DNA of 64,000 bases, from positions 1,922,001-1,986,000 of the forward strand of contig NZ_JAPDNQ010000001.1 of the NCBI RefSeq assembly GCF_025989145.1, given 5' to 3'. The translations under genes and the position numbers were made by a program. The DNA is from Microbacterium sp. SSM24. GTDB lineage: Bacteria; Actinomycetota; Actinomycetes; Actinomycetales; Microbacteriaceae. Shown in pieces: positions 24,690-34,513 of the stretch. A model generated the notes under the pieces. It did no database searches. It saw only the letters and a program-made list of their open reading frames with translations, and was not told the DNA's origin. Each line of letters opens with the position of its first letter. Position 1 is the stretch's first letter.

Positions 24690-25481
24690 TCAGAAGCGGT
24701 CGGGCGAGGGGGTGCCGTGGCCGTAGCGGATGACGACGTCGGCGTGACGGTCGAAGCGGTAGCCGACCCCGCGCACGGTGCGGACGATGTCCTCGTAGCG
24801 GCCGAGCTTCGCGCGCAGGCGGCGCACGTGCACGTCGATCGTGCGCTCGCCCGGTGCCTCCTCCTCGGTGGCGCCCTGCCACAGCGACGTCACCAGCTCG
24901 GTGCGCTCGATCGTGCGGCCCTCGCGCAGCACCAGGTACTGGAGCAGCTCGAACTCCTTGAAGGTGAACGCGGCGGAGTCCCCGTCGATGAGCACGCGCT
25001 TGCGCGAGATGTCGACGACCACGCCGCCGCCGGCGCGGTCCTCGTCTTCGGGCTCCTCCTGCTTGGTGCGGGCGATGGCCGAGGGCTCGTGCAGCGCGAG
25101 GCGCACGACGTCGACGTCGCGACCGCCGGATCCGACGGGGGCGAGGGCGACGGTGGCATACGTCTCCGCACCGGGTGCGAGCTCGCCGAGCGTGCGGCGC
25201 AGGGCGTCGACGAGCACGCCGAGGCTGACGCCGGATGCCGCGGCCTTCGCCTCGTCGATCCCGACGTAGAGGGCGAAGCCGCGCGGTGCGGTGCCGGCCG
25301 GCAGGTGGCGCTGCGCGGCGGGCGCCTGCGCGGCGGGCGCCTGCGCGGCGGGCGCCTGCGCGGCGGGCGCCGGGGCGGCGACGGCCGGAGCGGGGCTGAT
25401 GACGGCGCGGAGGTGGCGCACGGGGGAGTCGGTGGTGGTGGTGGTGGTGGTGGGACGCTCGAGGAGGGCGGTGGTCGACAT
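24690..25481 (-). CDS. Winged-helix regulator without receiver domain
   Basis: A 263-residue protein whose C-terminal part is an OmpR/PhoB-type winged helix (FTFKEFELLQYLVLREGRTI, TIDVHVRRLRAKLG, IVRTVRGVGYRFD). No receiver domain precedes it. The N-terminus has a Thr run (TTTTTTT), a four-unit AQAPA-type repeat encoded by a 15-bp tandem (about 25315-25375), and an unassigned domain (RGFALYVGIDEAKAAASGVS). The start has only a weak AGGA. A 33-codon cysteine-rich ORF lies about 200 bases upstream on the same strand and probably controls it. Confidence 0.85.
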   Translation of the reverse strand: MSTTALLERPTTTTTTTDSPVRHLRAVISPAPAVAAPAPAAQAPAAQAPAAQAPAAQRHLPAGTAPRGFALYVGIDEAKAAASGVSLGVLVDALRRTLGELAPGAETYATVALAPVGSGGRDVDVVRLALHEPSAIARTKQEEPEDEDRAGGGVVVDISRKRVLIDGDSAAFTFKEFELLQYLVLREGRTIERTELVTSLWQGATEEEAPGERTIDVHVRRLRAKLGRYEDIVRTVRGVGYRFDRHADVVIRYGHGTPSPDRF

Positions 25482-25688
25482 GATGATGGTCCTAGCGGGA
25501 GGGAGCCCGGGCCGAGGGACGGCAGGAAGGGACTCGGATGTGCGTGTGCCCGGTGAGGGCTGTGCCCGTCGTCGGGCGTTGAGCGAGGCATCCGGTCGCG
25601 CGTGATCGACGCGTGGTTCCGGTGCTTCGGGGGACTCGCCAGGCCGTTGTTTCAGAAGCGGCGTGCGGGTCCGGCGGGGGTCACCGTG

Positions 25689-25790
25689 CTAGTGGCACAT
25701 TCGACAACACATGGCAACGCGGCCGGCCATCATCATGCCGGCAGCTCCGTTCGCCTCCCAGGCGGACAGGTAGCGTGCGTTGTCAGTCAT
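25689..25790 (-). CDS. Cysteine-rich leader peptide ORF (33 codons)
   Basis: On the minus strand an ORF runs from ATG 25790 to TAG. It begins MTDNARYLSAWEANG and ends with MCCRMCH, three cysteines among the last six residues. A TTGACG-N18-CATAAT promoter lies immediately upstream, and ATG 25790 is 7 bases after CATAAT, so translation would be leaderless. An internal ATG at 25736 has GGAG 8 bases before it. The following gene, about 207 bases on, is the wHTH regulator. The clustering of Cys codons suggests translation-dependent attenuation sensing cysteine, but this is inference. Confidence 0.6.
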   Translation of the reverse strand: MTDNARYLSAWEANGAAGMMMAGRVAMCCRMCH

Positions 25791-25797
25791 GTGGCCG

Positions 25798-25827
25798 ATT
25801 ATGACCGAGTGGGTCCCAATGCGTCAA
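25798..25827 (-). promoter_or_regulatory. Promoter of the leader ORF and wHTH regulator
   Basis: Minus-strand TTGACG (25827-25822), 18-base spacer, CATAAT (25803-25798). It is the closest match to a vegetative sigma promoter in the window. Transcription would begin at or near ATG 25790. Confidence 0.7.
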
Positions 25828-25929
25828 ATCGCACGGATACCGCGTTCCTTTCATGACGGAATGTGACACTTTGCTCAATCGGCGGGCGTGAGCGCGAGAT
25901 GAGATTTGTTGGCTAATTCCACAAATGTC

Positions 25930-25991
25930 TTGCGTCGGCGATCGCGATGTGCCTAACATTCGAGTCGAAGCGTTTCCGCGAAGCGCTTCGA
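25930..25991 (+). promoter_or_regulatory. lacI promoter and LacI-type operator
   Basis: TTGCGT (25930-25935), 18-base spacer, TAACAT (25954-25959). Just downstream lies TCGAAGCG (25965), then a perfect palindrome CGAAGCGCTTCG (25979-25990), the classical LacI/GalR-type operator core. The regulator would thus repress its own gene. Upstream, 25828-25929 holds a weak palindrome, ATTTGT-N11-ACAAAT, of unknown role. Confidence 0.75.
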
Positions 25992-26022
25992 CAGCGAATT
26001 TCCCCCAGACGATGAGGTCGAC

Positions 26023-27054
26023 ATGGCGAATATCAACGAGGTGGCCGAGGTCGCCGGCGTGTCGATCAGCACCGTGTCGTACGCACTCAGCGGAAAGCGC
26101 CCGGTCGCCGAAGACACCCGTCGCCGCATCGAGGCCGCGGTGCTCGAGCTCGGCTACAGCCCCAACGCGGGCGCCCGCATGCTGGCAGGGTCGCGCACCC
26201 AGATCTTCGCGCTGACCGAGCCGCTGCGAACCGATACGCACGCGCCGACCCACATGGCCTTCGTGCTCGCGACCGCGGTTGCCGCGCGCCGGAACGACTA
26301 CGACATCCTCCTCCTCACGGACGAGCAGGCCCAGGCGGGTATGAGCCGGGTCGCCGCGAACGGCCTGGTCGATGCGATCCTCGTGCTGGACGTGGCCCCC
26401 GACGATGCGCGGGTCGCGCTCGCGCGGCAGATCACGACGCCCACCGTGTTCATCGGGATCCCCGACGACAACGACGGTCTGATCTGCGTCGACCTCGACT
26501 TCGAGGCCGCCGCGGCGCAGGCGGTCGACCTGCTCGCCGATGCCGGCCACCGTTCGATCGGACTCGTGGGGCAGACCGAGACGGCTTACGTGAAGTCGAA
26601 CTTCCCGCCCCGCGTCCGCGCGAGCGTGCTCGGGCGGAGCGCCGAGCGCGGCGCCCGGGCCGCGTACGGCACGACCGGATCCAAGCACGCCAACCGCCAG
26701 GCGACCCGTCGCACGGTGGCCGAACTGCTGGACGGCGGCGCGACGGCCCTCATCCTCCACTGTGCGGACGACGCTCATGCGGCCGCGCTCGCCGAGCTCG
26801 ACGCGCGCGGACTCCGGATTCCCGAGGATGTCTCGGTCGTGTCGGTCGGCGCATCGTTCGACCTGACCGCGCTGCCCGTCGCGCTCGACTCCCTGCCCCT
26901 CGTGCCCGAGAGGTCGTGCGACCTCGCCGTCGACCTCGCGCTGCAGGCGCTCGGCTCCGACCGTCCCGAGCCCGGTGTCCGGCTCATCCCTCCGACCTAC
27001 ACCGCCCGCGGCTCCATCGCCGCGCCCAGATCGTCGGAGGCCACGGCGGACTGA
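26023..27054 (+). CDS. LacI-family transcriptional regulator of the sugar operon
   Basis: A 343-residue repressor. The N-terminal helix-turn-helix with hinge (INEVAEVAGVSISTVSYALS, then GYSPNAGARMLAGSRT) precedes a periplasmic-binding-protein-like sugar domain (FALTEPLR, FIGIPDDNDGLICVDLD, HRSIGLVGQ). It lies immediately upstream of an ABC sugar importer and two glycosidase genes. Identical operator cores occur before it (25979) and before the importer genes (27092), so it controls both. The inducer is probably a plant-derived oligosaccharide. Confidence 0.92.
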   Translation: MANINEVAEVAGVSISTVSYALSGKRPVAEDTRRRIEAAVLELGYSPNAGARMLAGSRTQIFALTEPLRTDTHAPTHMAFVLATAVAARRNDYDILLLTDEQAQAGMSRVAANGLVDAILVLDVAPDDARVALARQITTPTVFIGIPDDNDGLICVDLDFEAAAAQAVDLLADAGHRSIGLVGQTETAYVKSNFPPRVRASVLGRSAERGARAAYGTTGSKHANRQATRRTVAELLDGGATALILHCADDAHAAALAELDARGLRIPEDVSVVSVGASFDLTALPVALDSLPLVPERSCDLAVDLALQALGSDRPEPGVRLIPPTYTARGSIAAPRSSEATAD

Positions 27055-27091
27055 CCGCCGCGGCATCCGATCCGCGTTTCGCTGCCCGCTA

Positions 27092-27105
27092 TCGAAGCGC
27101 TTCGA
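27092..27105 (+). promoter_or_regulatory. LacI-type operator upstream of the sugar ABC operon
   Basis: TCGAAGCGCTTCGA is a perfect 14-bp palindrome sharing its core with the operator at 25979. It lies 58 bases before ATG 27163 of the binding-protein gene. Confidence 0.8.
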
Positions 27106-27162
27106 CAACTCAATCACACACCATCGCGACCAACGTTGGTCACCAAGAAAGGAGTGCCACCG

Positions 27163-28473
27163 ATGGCACGAATCACACGCAAGAACGCCCGACGCGGCCT
27201 CGCCGCCGTGGGCGCCCTGACCGTCGGCGCGCTCGCGCTCGCCGGCTGCGCCGGTGGCGGCAGCGGCAGTGAAGGCGACGGCGACACGCTGAAGCTCTGG
27301 CACTACGAGGGCGAAGACAGCGCGATGGCGAAGGCCTGGAACGAAGCCATCAAGGTGTTCGAAGAGGAGACCGGCGCGACGGTCGAGTTCGAGCAGAAGT
27401 CGTTCGAGCAGATCCAGAAGACCGCGAGCCAGGTGCTCGACTCGGATGCCGCGCCCGACCTCATGGAGTTCAACAAGGGCAACGCGACGGCCGGGTTCCT
27501 CGCCTCGACCGGCCTGATCGCCGACATCTCCGACGCCGTCGACGAGTACGGCTGGGCGGACAAGCTCGCTCCGTCGCTGCAGACCACCGCCAAGTACACC
27601 GAGGACGGGGTCATGGGCGGCGACACCTGGTACGGCATCCCCAACTACGGCGAGTTCGTCGGCGTGTACTACAACGAGGAGGCCTTCGCGGCGGCGGGCC
27701 TCGAGATCCCCACCACCTACGACGAGTTCGTGGACGTGCTCGACGCGTTCGTCGCTCAGGGCATCACCCCGCTCGCCGAGGCCGGTGCGGAGTACCCGCT
27801 GGGTCAGCTGTGGTACCAGCTCGCGCTGACGCAGGCCGACCGGCAGTTCGTCAACGACTACCAGCTCTACGAGAACCCGGTCGACTGGCAGGGCGAAGAG
27901 CTCACCTACGCCACCGAGACCCTCCAGGAGTACGTCGACAAGGGGTACATCGCCTCGGACGTCTCGTCCGTCAAGGCCGAGGACGCGGGTGTCTCGTTCA
28001 TCAACGGCACGGCCCCGATCTTCGTGTCGGGTTCGTGGTGGTACGGACGCTTCGTCGAGGAGGCCGGCTTCGACTGGACGCTGCAGGCGTTCCCCGACAC
28101 GCAGCTCTCGCTCGGGTCGTCGGGCAACCTGTGGGTCGTGCCTGAGAACGCGGCCAACAAGGAGCTCGCGTACGAGTTCATCGACATCACGATGCGTCCC
28201 GAGATCCAGGCGATCATCGGCAACAACGGCGGCGTCCCCGTCGCCGCGGAACCCGCCGACATCACCGACGAGAAGAGCGCCGAGCTCATCGCGACGTTCA
28301 ACGGGATCCTCGACAACGACGGACTGTCGTTCTACCCCGACTGGCCCGCCGCCGGCTTCTACGACGTCATCGTCCGTGAGCTGCAGGGTCTCGTGACCGG
28401 CACACAGGATGCCGAGACGACGAACGCCAACCTCGGCGCCGAGTACGAAGAAGGCACAGCGGACTTCCGCTGA
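27163..28473 (+). CDS. Sugar ABC transporter substrate-binding lipoprotein
   Basis: A 436-residue CUT1-type binding protein. The lipobox ALAGC acylates Cys29. The mature part reads LKLWHYEGEDSAMAKAWNEA and FEEETGATVEFEQKSFEQIQ, a standard start for oligosaccharide receptors; VSGSWWYGRF and DTQLSLGSSGNLWVVPENA lie in the second lobe. The start ATG 27163 has AAAGGAG upstream. It is the first gene of the operon repressed by the LacI protein and delivers sugar to the two permeases. Confidence 0.95.
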   Translation: MARITRKNARRGLAAVGALTVGALALAGCAGGGSGSEGDGDTLKLWHYEGEDSAMAKAWNEAIKVFEEETGATVEFEQKSFEQIQKTASQVLDSDAAPDLMEFNKGNATAGFLASTGLIADISDAVDEYGWADKLAPSLQTTAKYTEDGVMGGDTWYGIPNYGEFVGVYYNEEAFAAAGLEIPTTYDEFVDVLDAFVAQGITPLAEAGAEYPLGQLWYQLALTQADRQFVNDYQLYENPVDWQGEELTYATETLQEYVDKGYIASDVSSVKAEDAGVSFINGTAPIFVSGSWWYGRFVEEAGFDWTLQAFPDTQLSLGSSGNLWVVPENAANKELAYEFIDITMRPEIQAIIGNNGGVPVAAEPADITDEKSAELIATFNGILDNDGLSFYPDWPAAGFYDVIVRELQGLVTGTQDAETTNANLGAEYEEGTADFR

Positions 28474-28528
28474 TCGATCGGCGGTGGGTGGCGGCGACGC
28501 CACCCACCGCCCTCAGAAGGAGTCGCAC

Positions 28529-29500
28529 ATGTCCGTCATCACCCGCGCCGAACGCGGCGCGCGCACGAAGCTCCCCCCCGAGCAGCCCTCGATCCCGCAG
28601 CGCAAGGGCGGCACCGCCGGGTATTGGCTCTACCTCCTCCCGGGGTTCGTGCTCCTCCTCGTCATCGTCATCATCCCGCTCATCTTCAACGTCTATCTGA
28701 CGTTCACCAAGTGGCGCGGCGTCCGCACCCCCGAGTTCATCGGACTCGAGAACTGGGTCAAGATCTTCACAGACGAAGACTTCTGGACCTCCTTCACGAA
28801 CTCCGTCTGGATGGTCCTCGCGATGGTCGTGATCCCCACGACGATCGGCCTCATCGTCGCGGCGCTCCTCTTCGACGTCGTCGGCCGCAAGTTCGGCGGC
28901 AAGGTCGGCAGCTTCCTGCGGGCCACCTACTACCTTCCCCAGATCCTCCCGATCGCCGTCGCCGGCATCGTGATCGGCTGGATGTTCCGCCCGGGCGCGA
29001 CGGGGTCGGTGAATCAGATACTCGCCGTGTTCGGCATCCCCGCCTATGACTGGCTGGGGCAGATGCCGTCCGCGCTGCTCGTGCTCATGGGCGTCCTCGT
29101 CTGGGTCCAGCTCGGCTATCCGATCGTCGTGTTCATGGCTGCGCTCCAGCGCGTCGACCCCGAGCTCTACGAGGCGGCGGAGCTCGACGGTGCGAACTGG
29201 TTCCAGCGATTCTCGGCGATCACCATGAGCATCATCAGGCCCGAGATCTTCGTCGTGACGCTCACATGCACGATCGCCGCGCTCAAGGTGTTCGGGCCGG
29301 TGTACATCATCACGCAGGGCGGTCCTGCCGGCGCGACGCTCGTGCCCGCCTACTACGCGTACACCGAGTTCTTCACGAAGCGGAACATCGGCTACGGCGC
29401 GACCATCGCAACGGTCCTCACGATCCTCGTCGTGGTGGTCTCCATCATCTTCATCCGGGTGCAGAACTCGATGGAGCGCAAGGAAAGGGCGGGGCTCTGA
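28529..29500 (+). CDS. Sugar ABC transporter permease (MalF-like)
   Basis: A 323-residue permease with six helices. The EAA loop is YEAAELDGANWFQRFSAITM near residues 215-234. The start at ATG 28529 has AGAAGGAG upstream. It overlaps the next permease start (TGATG). With that partner and a housekeeping ATPase (MsiK-like) encoded elsewhere it forms a CUT1 importer; no ATPase gene is present in this operon. Confidence 0.95.
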   Translation: MSVITRAERGARTKLPPEQPSIPQRKGGTAGYWLYLLPGFVLLLVIVIIPLIFNVYLTFTKWRGVRTPEFIGLENWVKIFTDEDFWTSFTNSVWMVLAMVVIPTTIGLIVAALLFDVVGRKFGGKVGSFLRATYYLPQILPIAVAGIVIGWMFRPGATGSVNQILAVFGIPAYDWLGQMPSALLVLMGVLVWVQLGYPIVVFMAALQRVDPELYEAAELDGANWFQRFSAITMSIIRPEIFVVTLTCTIAALKVFGPVYIITQGGPAGATLVPAYYAYTEFFTKRNIGYGATIATVLTILVVVVSIIFIRVQNSMERKERAGL

Positions 29501-30387
29501 TGGCTGCCACGACCGCAATCATCACGCAGGGCAAGACCCGCGTGCGCCCACGCGGCGGCATGACGAAGAAGCGTGCGATCGACTGGCTGCTGTTCGTCGC
29601 GGTCATCCTCGGCGCCCTCGTCGTGATGGTGCCCTTCTACCTGATCCTCGTCAACGCCTTCAAGACGCCCGTCGACTACGCGACGTCCGGTCCGTTCGCG
29701 CTGCCGCAGGCGATCGACTTCACCGGCATCCAGGCTTTCTGGGAGCGCGTGAACTTCCCGCAGAAGGTGTGGAACTCGATCTTCATCTCGGGCGTCGTCG
29801 CGGTGCTCGCGGTGGTGATCTCGCTGCTCAACGCCTTCGCGATCGGCATCGGACGCGTCCGCGGACGCTCCTGGATCGTGCTGCTGTTCCTCATGGCGAA
29901 CCTGCTGCCCCAGGAGGCGCTGCTCTACCCCCTGTACTACATGTTCAAGTCGGTGGGTCTCTACGACAGCGTGTGGTCGGTCATCATCGTCTTCACGGTG
30001 ATCCAGGCGGCGTTCGGCACCTACCTCCTCGCGTCGGTGCTCGGCACCTTCCCCAAGGAGGTGCTCGAGGCCGCATCGATCGACGGCGCCACCCGCTGGC
30101 AGATCCTGTGGCGGGTCGTCTACCCGATCACGCGACCGACGCTCTCGGTGCTGCTCATCTTCTTCTTCATCTGGACCTGGAACGAGTTCCTCATTCCGCT
30201 CACGTTCCTGCCGTCGAACGCGAGCCAGACCGTTCCCGTCGCGGTCAGCGTCCTGACCGGAGACCGGCTCATGGATGTCACCACGACGGCCGGAGCGGCG
30301 CTGCTGAGCATCATCCCGACGATCATCTTCTTCCTCATCTTCCAGCGCACGCTCACACGCGGCATCACGGCAGGAGCAGTCAAGTAA
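29500..30387 (+). CDS. Sugar ABC transporter permease (MalG-like)
   Basis: A 295-residue permease with six helices. The EAA motif reads [20 protein letters not shown]. Start ATG 29500 overlaps the preceding stop (TGATG), and its own stop overlaps the GH31 start by one base (TAATG), so expression is tightly coupled along the operon. Confidence 0.95.
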   Translation: MAATTAIITQGKTRVRPRGGMTKKRAIDWLLFVAVILGALVVMVPFYLILVNAFKTPVDYATSGPFALPQAIDFTGIQAFWERVNFPQKVWNSIFISGVVAVLAVVISLLNAFAIGIGRVRGRSWIVLLFLMANLLPQEALLYPLYYMFKSVGLYDSVWSVIIVFTVIQAAFGTYLLASVLGTFPKEVLEAASIDGATRWQILWRVVYPITRPTLSVLLIFFFIWTWNEFLIPLTFLPSNASQTVPVAVSVLTGDRLMDVTTTAGAALLSIIPTIIFFLIFQRTLTRGITAGAVK

Positions 30388-32624
30388 TGAAGTTCACCGA
30401 CGGGTTCTGGCAGCTTCGACCCGGAGTCACCGCCCTCTACGCCCAGGAGGCGTACGACGTGTGGGAATCGGCCGCCACGGCCGACGGCCCCGGACTGGTC
30501 ATCACCGCTCCCACCGCGGTCATCGCCAAGCGCGGCGACACGCTCAACCGTCCCGTGCTGACCGTGACGCTGTCGTCGCCTCTCGAAGGGGTGGTGCGCG
30601 TGCGCGTCGCCCATCACGAGGGCGGCGCATGGCACGGCGGGTTCGCGCTCCCCGGAGCTGTCGAGGGCGGAGCGGGCGCGGCATCCGTCACTCCCGGCGG
30701 CGGGGAGCTGGTCACCGGCCGACTCACGGCGCGCGTCTCGCAGGGTGCGCCGTGGGCGCTGTCGTTCGAGCACGACGGTCGCGTGCTGACGTCGAGCGGT
30801 CACAAAGCCGAGGGGTACGTGCGGCTCGCCGCCGACGCGCAGGTGGAGACCGGCGTCGTCGGCAATGCGCGCGGCGCATCGCCCGCCCCCGAGGAGCGGG
30901 TGTTCGTGCACGAGCAGCTCGACCTCGGCGTCGGCGAGGTCGTCTACGGCCTCGGCGAGCGGTTCGGCCCGGTCGCGAAGAACGGCCAGACCGTCGACGT
31001 CTGGAACGCCGACGGCGGCACCTCGAGCGAGCAGGCGTACAAGAGCATCCCGTTCTACCTGTCCAGTCGCGGATACGGGGTGCTCGTCAACGACCCCGGC
31101 CACGTGTCGTTCGAGGTCGGCTCGGAGGCGGTCGAGCGCGTGCAGTTCTCGGTGCCGGGCGAGGTGCTCGAGTACTTCGTGATCGACGGTCCGACGCCCA
31201 AGGACGTGCTCGAGCGCTATACCGCGCTCACGGGTCGCCCGCCGATCGTGCCCGCCTGGTCCTATGGCCTCTGGCTCTCGACGTCGTTCACGACCGACTA
31301 CGACGAGGCGACCGTCACCTCGTTCATCGACGAGATGGCCGCGCGCGAGCTGCCGATCTCGGTCTTCCACTTCGACTGCTTCTGGATGCGCGAGTTCAAC
31401 TGGTGCGACTTCGAATGGGACCCGCGCACCTTCCCCGACCCCGACGGCATGCTCGCGCGACTGCACGAGAAGGACCTCCGCGTCTGCGTGTGGATCAATC
31501 CGTACATCGGGCAGCGCTCGCCGCTGTTCCGCGAGGCCGCCGACCGCGGCTTCCTCGTGAAGCGCGCCGACGGCTCGGTCTGGCAGTGGGATCTGTGGCA
31601 GGCCGGCATGGGGCTCGTCGACTTCACGAACCCCGACGCGACGGCGTGGTACCAGGGCCACCTGCGGCGGCTGATCGACCAGGGCGTCGACTGCTTCAAG
31701 ACCGACTTCGGCGAGCGGATCCCCGTCGACGTCGAGTGGGCGGACGGCTCCGACCCGCTGCGCATGCACAACCTCTACACGCAGCTCTACAACGAGGCCG
31801 TTCACGCGGTGCTCGTCGAAGCGCGCGGCGAGGGCGACGCCGTGCTCTTCGCGCGGTCGGCCACCGCCGGTGGCCAGACGATGCCCGTGCACTGGGGCGG
31901 CGACTCCACGTCGACCTTCGCGTCGATGGCCGAGACCCTCCGCGGCGGACTCTCGCTCGCCTACAGCGGCTTCGCGCACTGGAGCCACGACATCGGCGGC
32001 TTCGAGGGCACGCCGGATGCCGCGGTCTTCAAGCGGTGGACCGCGTTCGGCCTGCTCGGCTCGCACTCCCGCTTCCACGGCTCCGGCTCGTACCGCGTGC
32101 CGTGGGCGTTCGACGAGGAGGCCGTCGAGGTCACGCGGCGCTTCACGCACCTCAAGATGCACCTCATGCCGTATCTGTTCCAGGCGGGAGCGGATGCCGC
32201 GGCATCCGGCATCCCGATCCTCCGGCCGATGCTCCTCGAGTTCCCCGACGACCCGGCGGTGCTGCACCTCGATCGGCAGTACATGCTCGGCGGCGACATC
32301 CTGGTCGCGCCGGTGTTCTCGGCCGAGGGCGAGGTCGACTTCTACCTGCCCGACGGCGAGTGGACGAGCCTGCTCACGGGGGAGACCGTGACCGGCGGCC
32401 GGTGGCGACGGGAGACGCACGGGTTCGACAGTCTGCCGCTGTACGTGCGTCCCGGCGCCGTCCTCCCGTGGGGCGCCCGGTCCGACCGCCCGGACTACGA
32501 CTACCTCGACGGTCTCCAGCTGCGGGTGTTCCCGGGCGGATCGGGCACGCGCACGATCACCGTGACGACGCCCGACGGACGCACGCAACAATTCACGGCC
32601 GACCTCTCCGCGGTGACACGATGA
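30387..32624 (+). CDS. yicI: Alpha-xylosidase, GH31 (YicI-like)
   Basis: A 745-residue cytoplasmic GH31 glycosidase that removes terminal alpha-linked xylose (or glucose). The nucleophile is Asp440 in [16 protein letters not shown], and the acid/base is Asp506 in HWGGDSTS. The motifs [16 protein letters not shown] and [12 protein letters not shown] are much closer to alpha-xylosidase YicI than to alpha-glucosidases. It has no signal peptide, so it acts on imported sugar. Its start overlaps the permease stop, and its stop overlaps the GH1 start. Confidence 0.92.
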   Translation: MKFTDGFWQLRPGVTALYAQEAYDVWESAATADGPGLVITAPTAVIAKRGDTLNRPVLTVTLSSPLEGVVRVRVAHHEGGAWHGGFALPGAVEGGAGAASVTPGGGELVTGRLTARVSQGAPWALSFEHDGRVLTSSGHKAEGYVRLAADAQVETGVVGNARGASPAPEERVFVHEQLDLGVGEVVYGLGERFGPVAKNGQTVDVWNADGGTSSEQAYKSIPFYLSSRGYGVLVNDPGHVSFEVGSEAVERVQFSVPGEVLEYFVIDGPTPKDVLERYTALTGRPPIVPAWSYGLWLSTSFTTDYDEATVTSFIDEMAARELPISVFHFDCFWMREFNWCDFEWDPRTFPDPDGMLARLHEKDLRVCVWINPYIGQRSPLFREAADRGFLVKRADGSVWQWDLWQAGMGLVDFTNPDATAWYQGHLRRLIDQGVDCFKTDFGERIPVDVEWADGSDPLRMHNLYTQLYNEAVHAVLVEARGEGDAVLFARSATAGGQTMPVHWGGDSTSTFASMAETLRGGLSLAYSGFAHWSHDIGGFEGTPDAAVFKRWTAFGLLGSHSRFHGSGSYRVPWAFDEEAVEVTRRFTHLKMHLMPYLFQAGADAAASGIPILRPMLLEFPDDPAVLHLDRQYMLGGDILVAPVFSAEGEVDFYLPDGEWTSLLTGETVTGGRWRRETHGFDSLPLYVRPGAVLPWGARSDRPDYDYLDGLQLRVFPGGSGTRTITVTTPDGRTQQFTADLSAVTR

Positions 32625-34075
32625 CATCCGTGACTTCTCCTACCGTCGTGCAGGGGAGCCCCGACTACCGGGACTCCGGCCTCGTCTTCCCGCCCGGCTT
32701 CACCTTCGGCTCGGCGACCGCGTCGTATCAGGTGGAGGGCGCGGCGAACGAGGACGGCCGCGGCCCGTCGATCTGGGACACCTTCAGCAAGACGCCCGGC
32801 AAGGTGTGGAACGGCGACACCGGCGACGTCGCGTGCGATCACTACCACCGGCTCGACGACGACCTCGACCTGATGAAGAGGCTGGGCCTCGGCGCCTACC
32901 GCTTCTCGATCGCGTGGCCGCGCATCATGCCCACCGGGACCGGCGCGGTGAATCAGGCGGGCATCGACTTCTACTCGCGCCTCGTCGACGGCCTGCTCGA
33001 GCGCGGCATCCGTCCGGTTGCGACGCTCTACCACTGGGACCTGCCGCAGGCGCTGGAGGATGCCGGCGGCTGGCCGGTGCGGGCGACCGCCGACGCGTTC
33101 GAGCGCTACGCCGAAGTGATGGGCGCCGCGCTGGGCGACCGCGTCCACACCTGGACGACGCTCAACGAGCCGTGGTGCTCGGCCTACCTCGGCTACGGAC
33201 AGGGCGGCCACGCTCCCGGACGCCACGAGCCGGCATCCGCACTCGCCGCCGTGCACCACCTCAATCTCGCGCACGGTCGTGCCGTCCAGGCGCTGCGCGC
33301 GACCTCGACGGGCGACCCCGACTACTCGATCACGCTGAACTTCCACGTCCTGCGCGGCGTCGGTGACGGCGCGGCCGAGGCGATGCGCCGCATCGACGGG
33401 CTCGCCAACCGCGTCTTCACCCACCCTCTGCTGAAGGGCGAGTACCCGGCGGACGTGGTCGAGGACACCGCATCCGTCACCGACTGGGCGTTCGTGCAGG
33501 ACGGCGACCTCGACGCGATCCACCAGCCGATCGACGTCCTGGGCGTCAATTACTACTCGACCGCGACCGTGCAGCTGTGGGACGGCGTCTCGCCCAAGCA
33601 GATGAACGACGGGCACAAGGGCGCCGCGGGCGGCACGGCGTGGCCGGGCAGCGACCAGGCGGTCGAGTTCGTCGAGCAGCCGGGCCCGTACACCGAGATG
33701 GGCTGGAACATCGCCCCCGAGGGACTGGAGGAGCTGCTGCTCGCGCTGAAGGCGGAGTTCCCCGATCAGCCCCTCATGGTCACCGAGAACGGCGCGGCCT
33801 TCGCTGACGCGGTGGCCGAGGACGGCTCGGTGCCGGACCCGGAGCGCCTCGACTACCTGCGCCGGCACTTCACCGCGGCCCACCGGGCGATCGAGCAGGG
33901 CGTCGACCTGCGCGGCTACTTCGTGTGGTCGCTGCTGGACAACTTCGAGTGGGGCTACGGATACGCCAAGCGATTCGGCATCGTCCGCGTCGACTTCGAC
34001 ACGCTCGAACGCACCGTGAAGGACAGCGGCCTCTGGTACTCGCGCCTCGCGACGACCGGAGTGCTCCCCGACTGA
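32621..34075 (+). CDS. Beta-glucosidase, GH1
   Basis: A 484-residue family 1 glycosidase. The acid/base is Glu183 in [13 protein letters not shown]; the nucleophile is Glu389 in [11 protein letters not shown]. The N-terminal signature [20 protein letters not shown] and the substrate-site [13 protein letters not shown] are intact. It is cytoplasmic. The start overlaps the alpha-xylosidase stop (ATGA). Alternating removal of xylose by GH31 and glucose by this enzyme would break down xyloglucan fragments. Bases following the stop contain a long hairpin. Confidence 0.95.
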   Translation: MTSVTSPTVVQGSPDYRDSGLVFPPGFTFGSATASYQVEGAANEDGRGPSIWDTFSKTPGKVWNGDTGDVACDHYHRLDDDLDLMKRLGLGAYRFSIAWPRIMPTGTGAVNQAGIDFYSRLVDGLLERGIRPVATLYHWDLPQALEDAGGWPVRATADAFERYAEVMGAALGDRVHTWTTLNEPWCSAYLGYGQGGHAPGRHEPASALAAVHHLNLAHGRAVQALRATSTGDPDYSITLNFHVLRGVGDGAAEAMRRIDGLANRVFTHPLLKGEYPADVVEDTASVTDWAFVQDGDLDAIHQPIDVLGVNYYSTATVQLWDGVSPKQMNDGHKGAAGGTAWPGSDQAVEFVEQPGPYTEMGWNIAPEGLEELLLALKAEFPDQPLMVTENGAAFADAVAEDGSVPDPERLDYLRRHFTAAHRAIEQGVDLRGYFVWSLLDNFEWGYGYAKRFGIVRVDFDTLERTVKDSGLWYSRLATTGVLPD

Positions 34076-34080
34076 GCGCG

Positions 34081-34120
34081 ACCCGGGATGTCGCTGTGCG
34101 AAGGCCGCGACATCCCGGGT
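34081..34120. terminator. Hairpin at the end of the sugar operon
   Basis: ACCCGGGATGTCGC (34081-34094) pairs perfectly with GCGACATCCCGGGT (34107-34120) across a 12-base loop, six bases after the GH1 stop codon. No U-run follows, but position favours a terminator. Confidence 0.65.
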
Positions 34121-34161
34121 GCGCGCGTCCGCACGTCTCCGGCCGGGCTTACGCTGTGCGG

Positions 34162-34461
34162 GTGACCGAGATGCGCTTCACGCACGAACCGGATGCCTCG
34201 CGCTACACGCTCCACCGCGGCGACGACCTCGTGAGCGTGCTGGACTACCGCGACGACGGGAGCACGGTCGCGATGACCCGCGCATACACCGTGCCGACCT
34301 TTCGCGGGCACGGCTACGCGGGTGAGCTCGTGGACCGCGCGGTCGCCGAGCTCGAGCGCACGGGCGGCCGCCGGGTGATTCCGGTCTGCTGGTATGTCGC
34401 CGACTGGTTCACCGCGAACCCGGGGCGCGGCGAGATCCTGGCCGACCGCCGCTCGGCGTAA
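34162..34461 (+). CDS. GNAT-like N-acetyltransferase (short, YjdJ type)
   Basis: A 99-residue mini-GNAT. FRGHGYAGELVDRAVAELER is the acetyl-CoA loop region, and RVIPVCWYVADWF the final strand. The small size is normal for this subgroup. GTG 34162 is exactly 6 bases after TACGCT, so it is leaderless. The protein begins VTEMRFTHEPDASRYTLH. Confidence 0.88.
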   Translation: MTEMRFTHEPDASRYTLHRGDDLVSVLDYRDDGSTVAMTRAYTVPTFRGHGYAGELVDRAVAELERTGGRRVIPVCWYVADWFTANPGRGEILADRRSA

Positions 34462-34513
34462 CCCGCGCGGCGCAGCCCGCTCGGCGCAGCCCGCGCGGCC
34501 CTATGCTGGCCGC

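Noticed and set aside
25602..25856. Plus-strand frame of 84 codons in the regulator/lacI gap
   Set aside because: It has no family motif, overlaps the minus-strand leader region and has no convincing start signal.
29769..34075. Very long alternative frames in the sugar operon (including minus-strand frames of over 800 codons)
   Set aside because: They are GC-rich shadow frames of the GH31 and GH1 genes. Only the parts that begin at 30387 and 32621 have family motifs and coupled starts.
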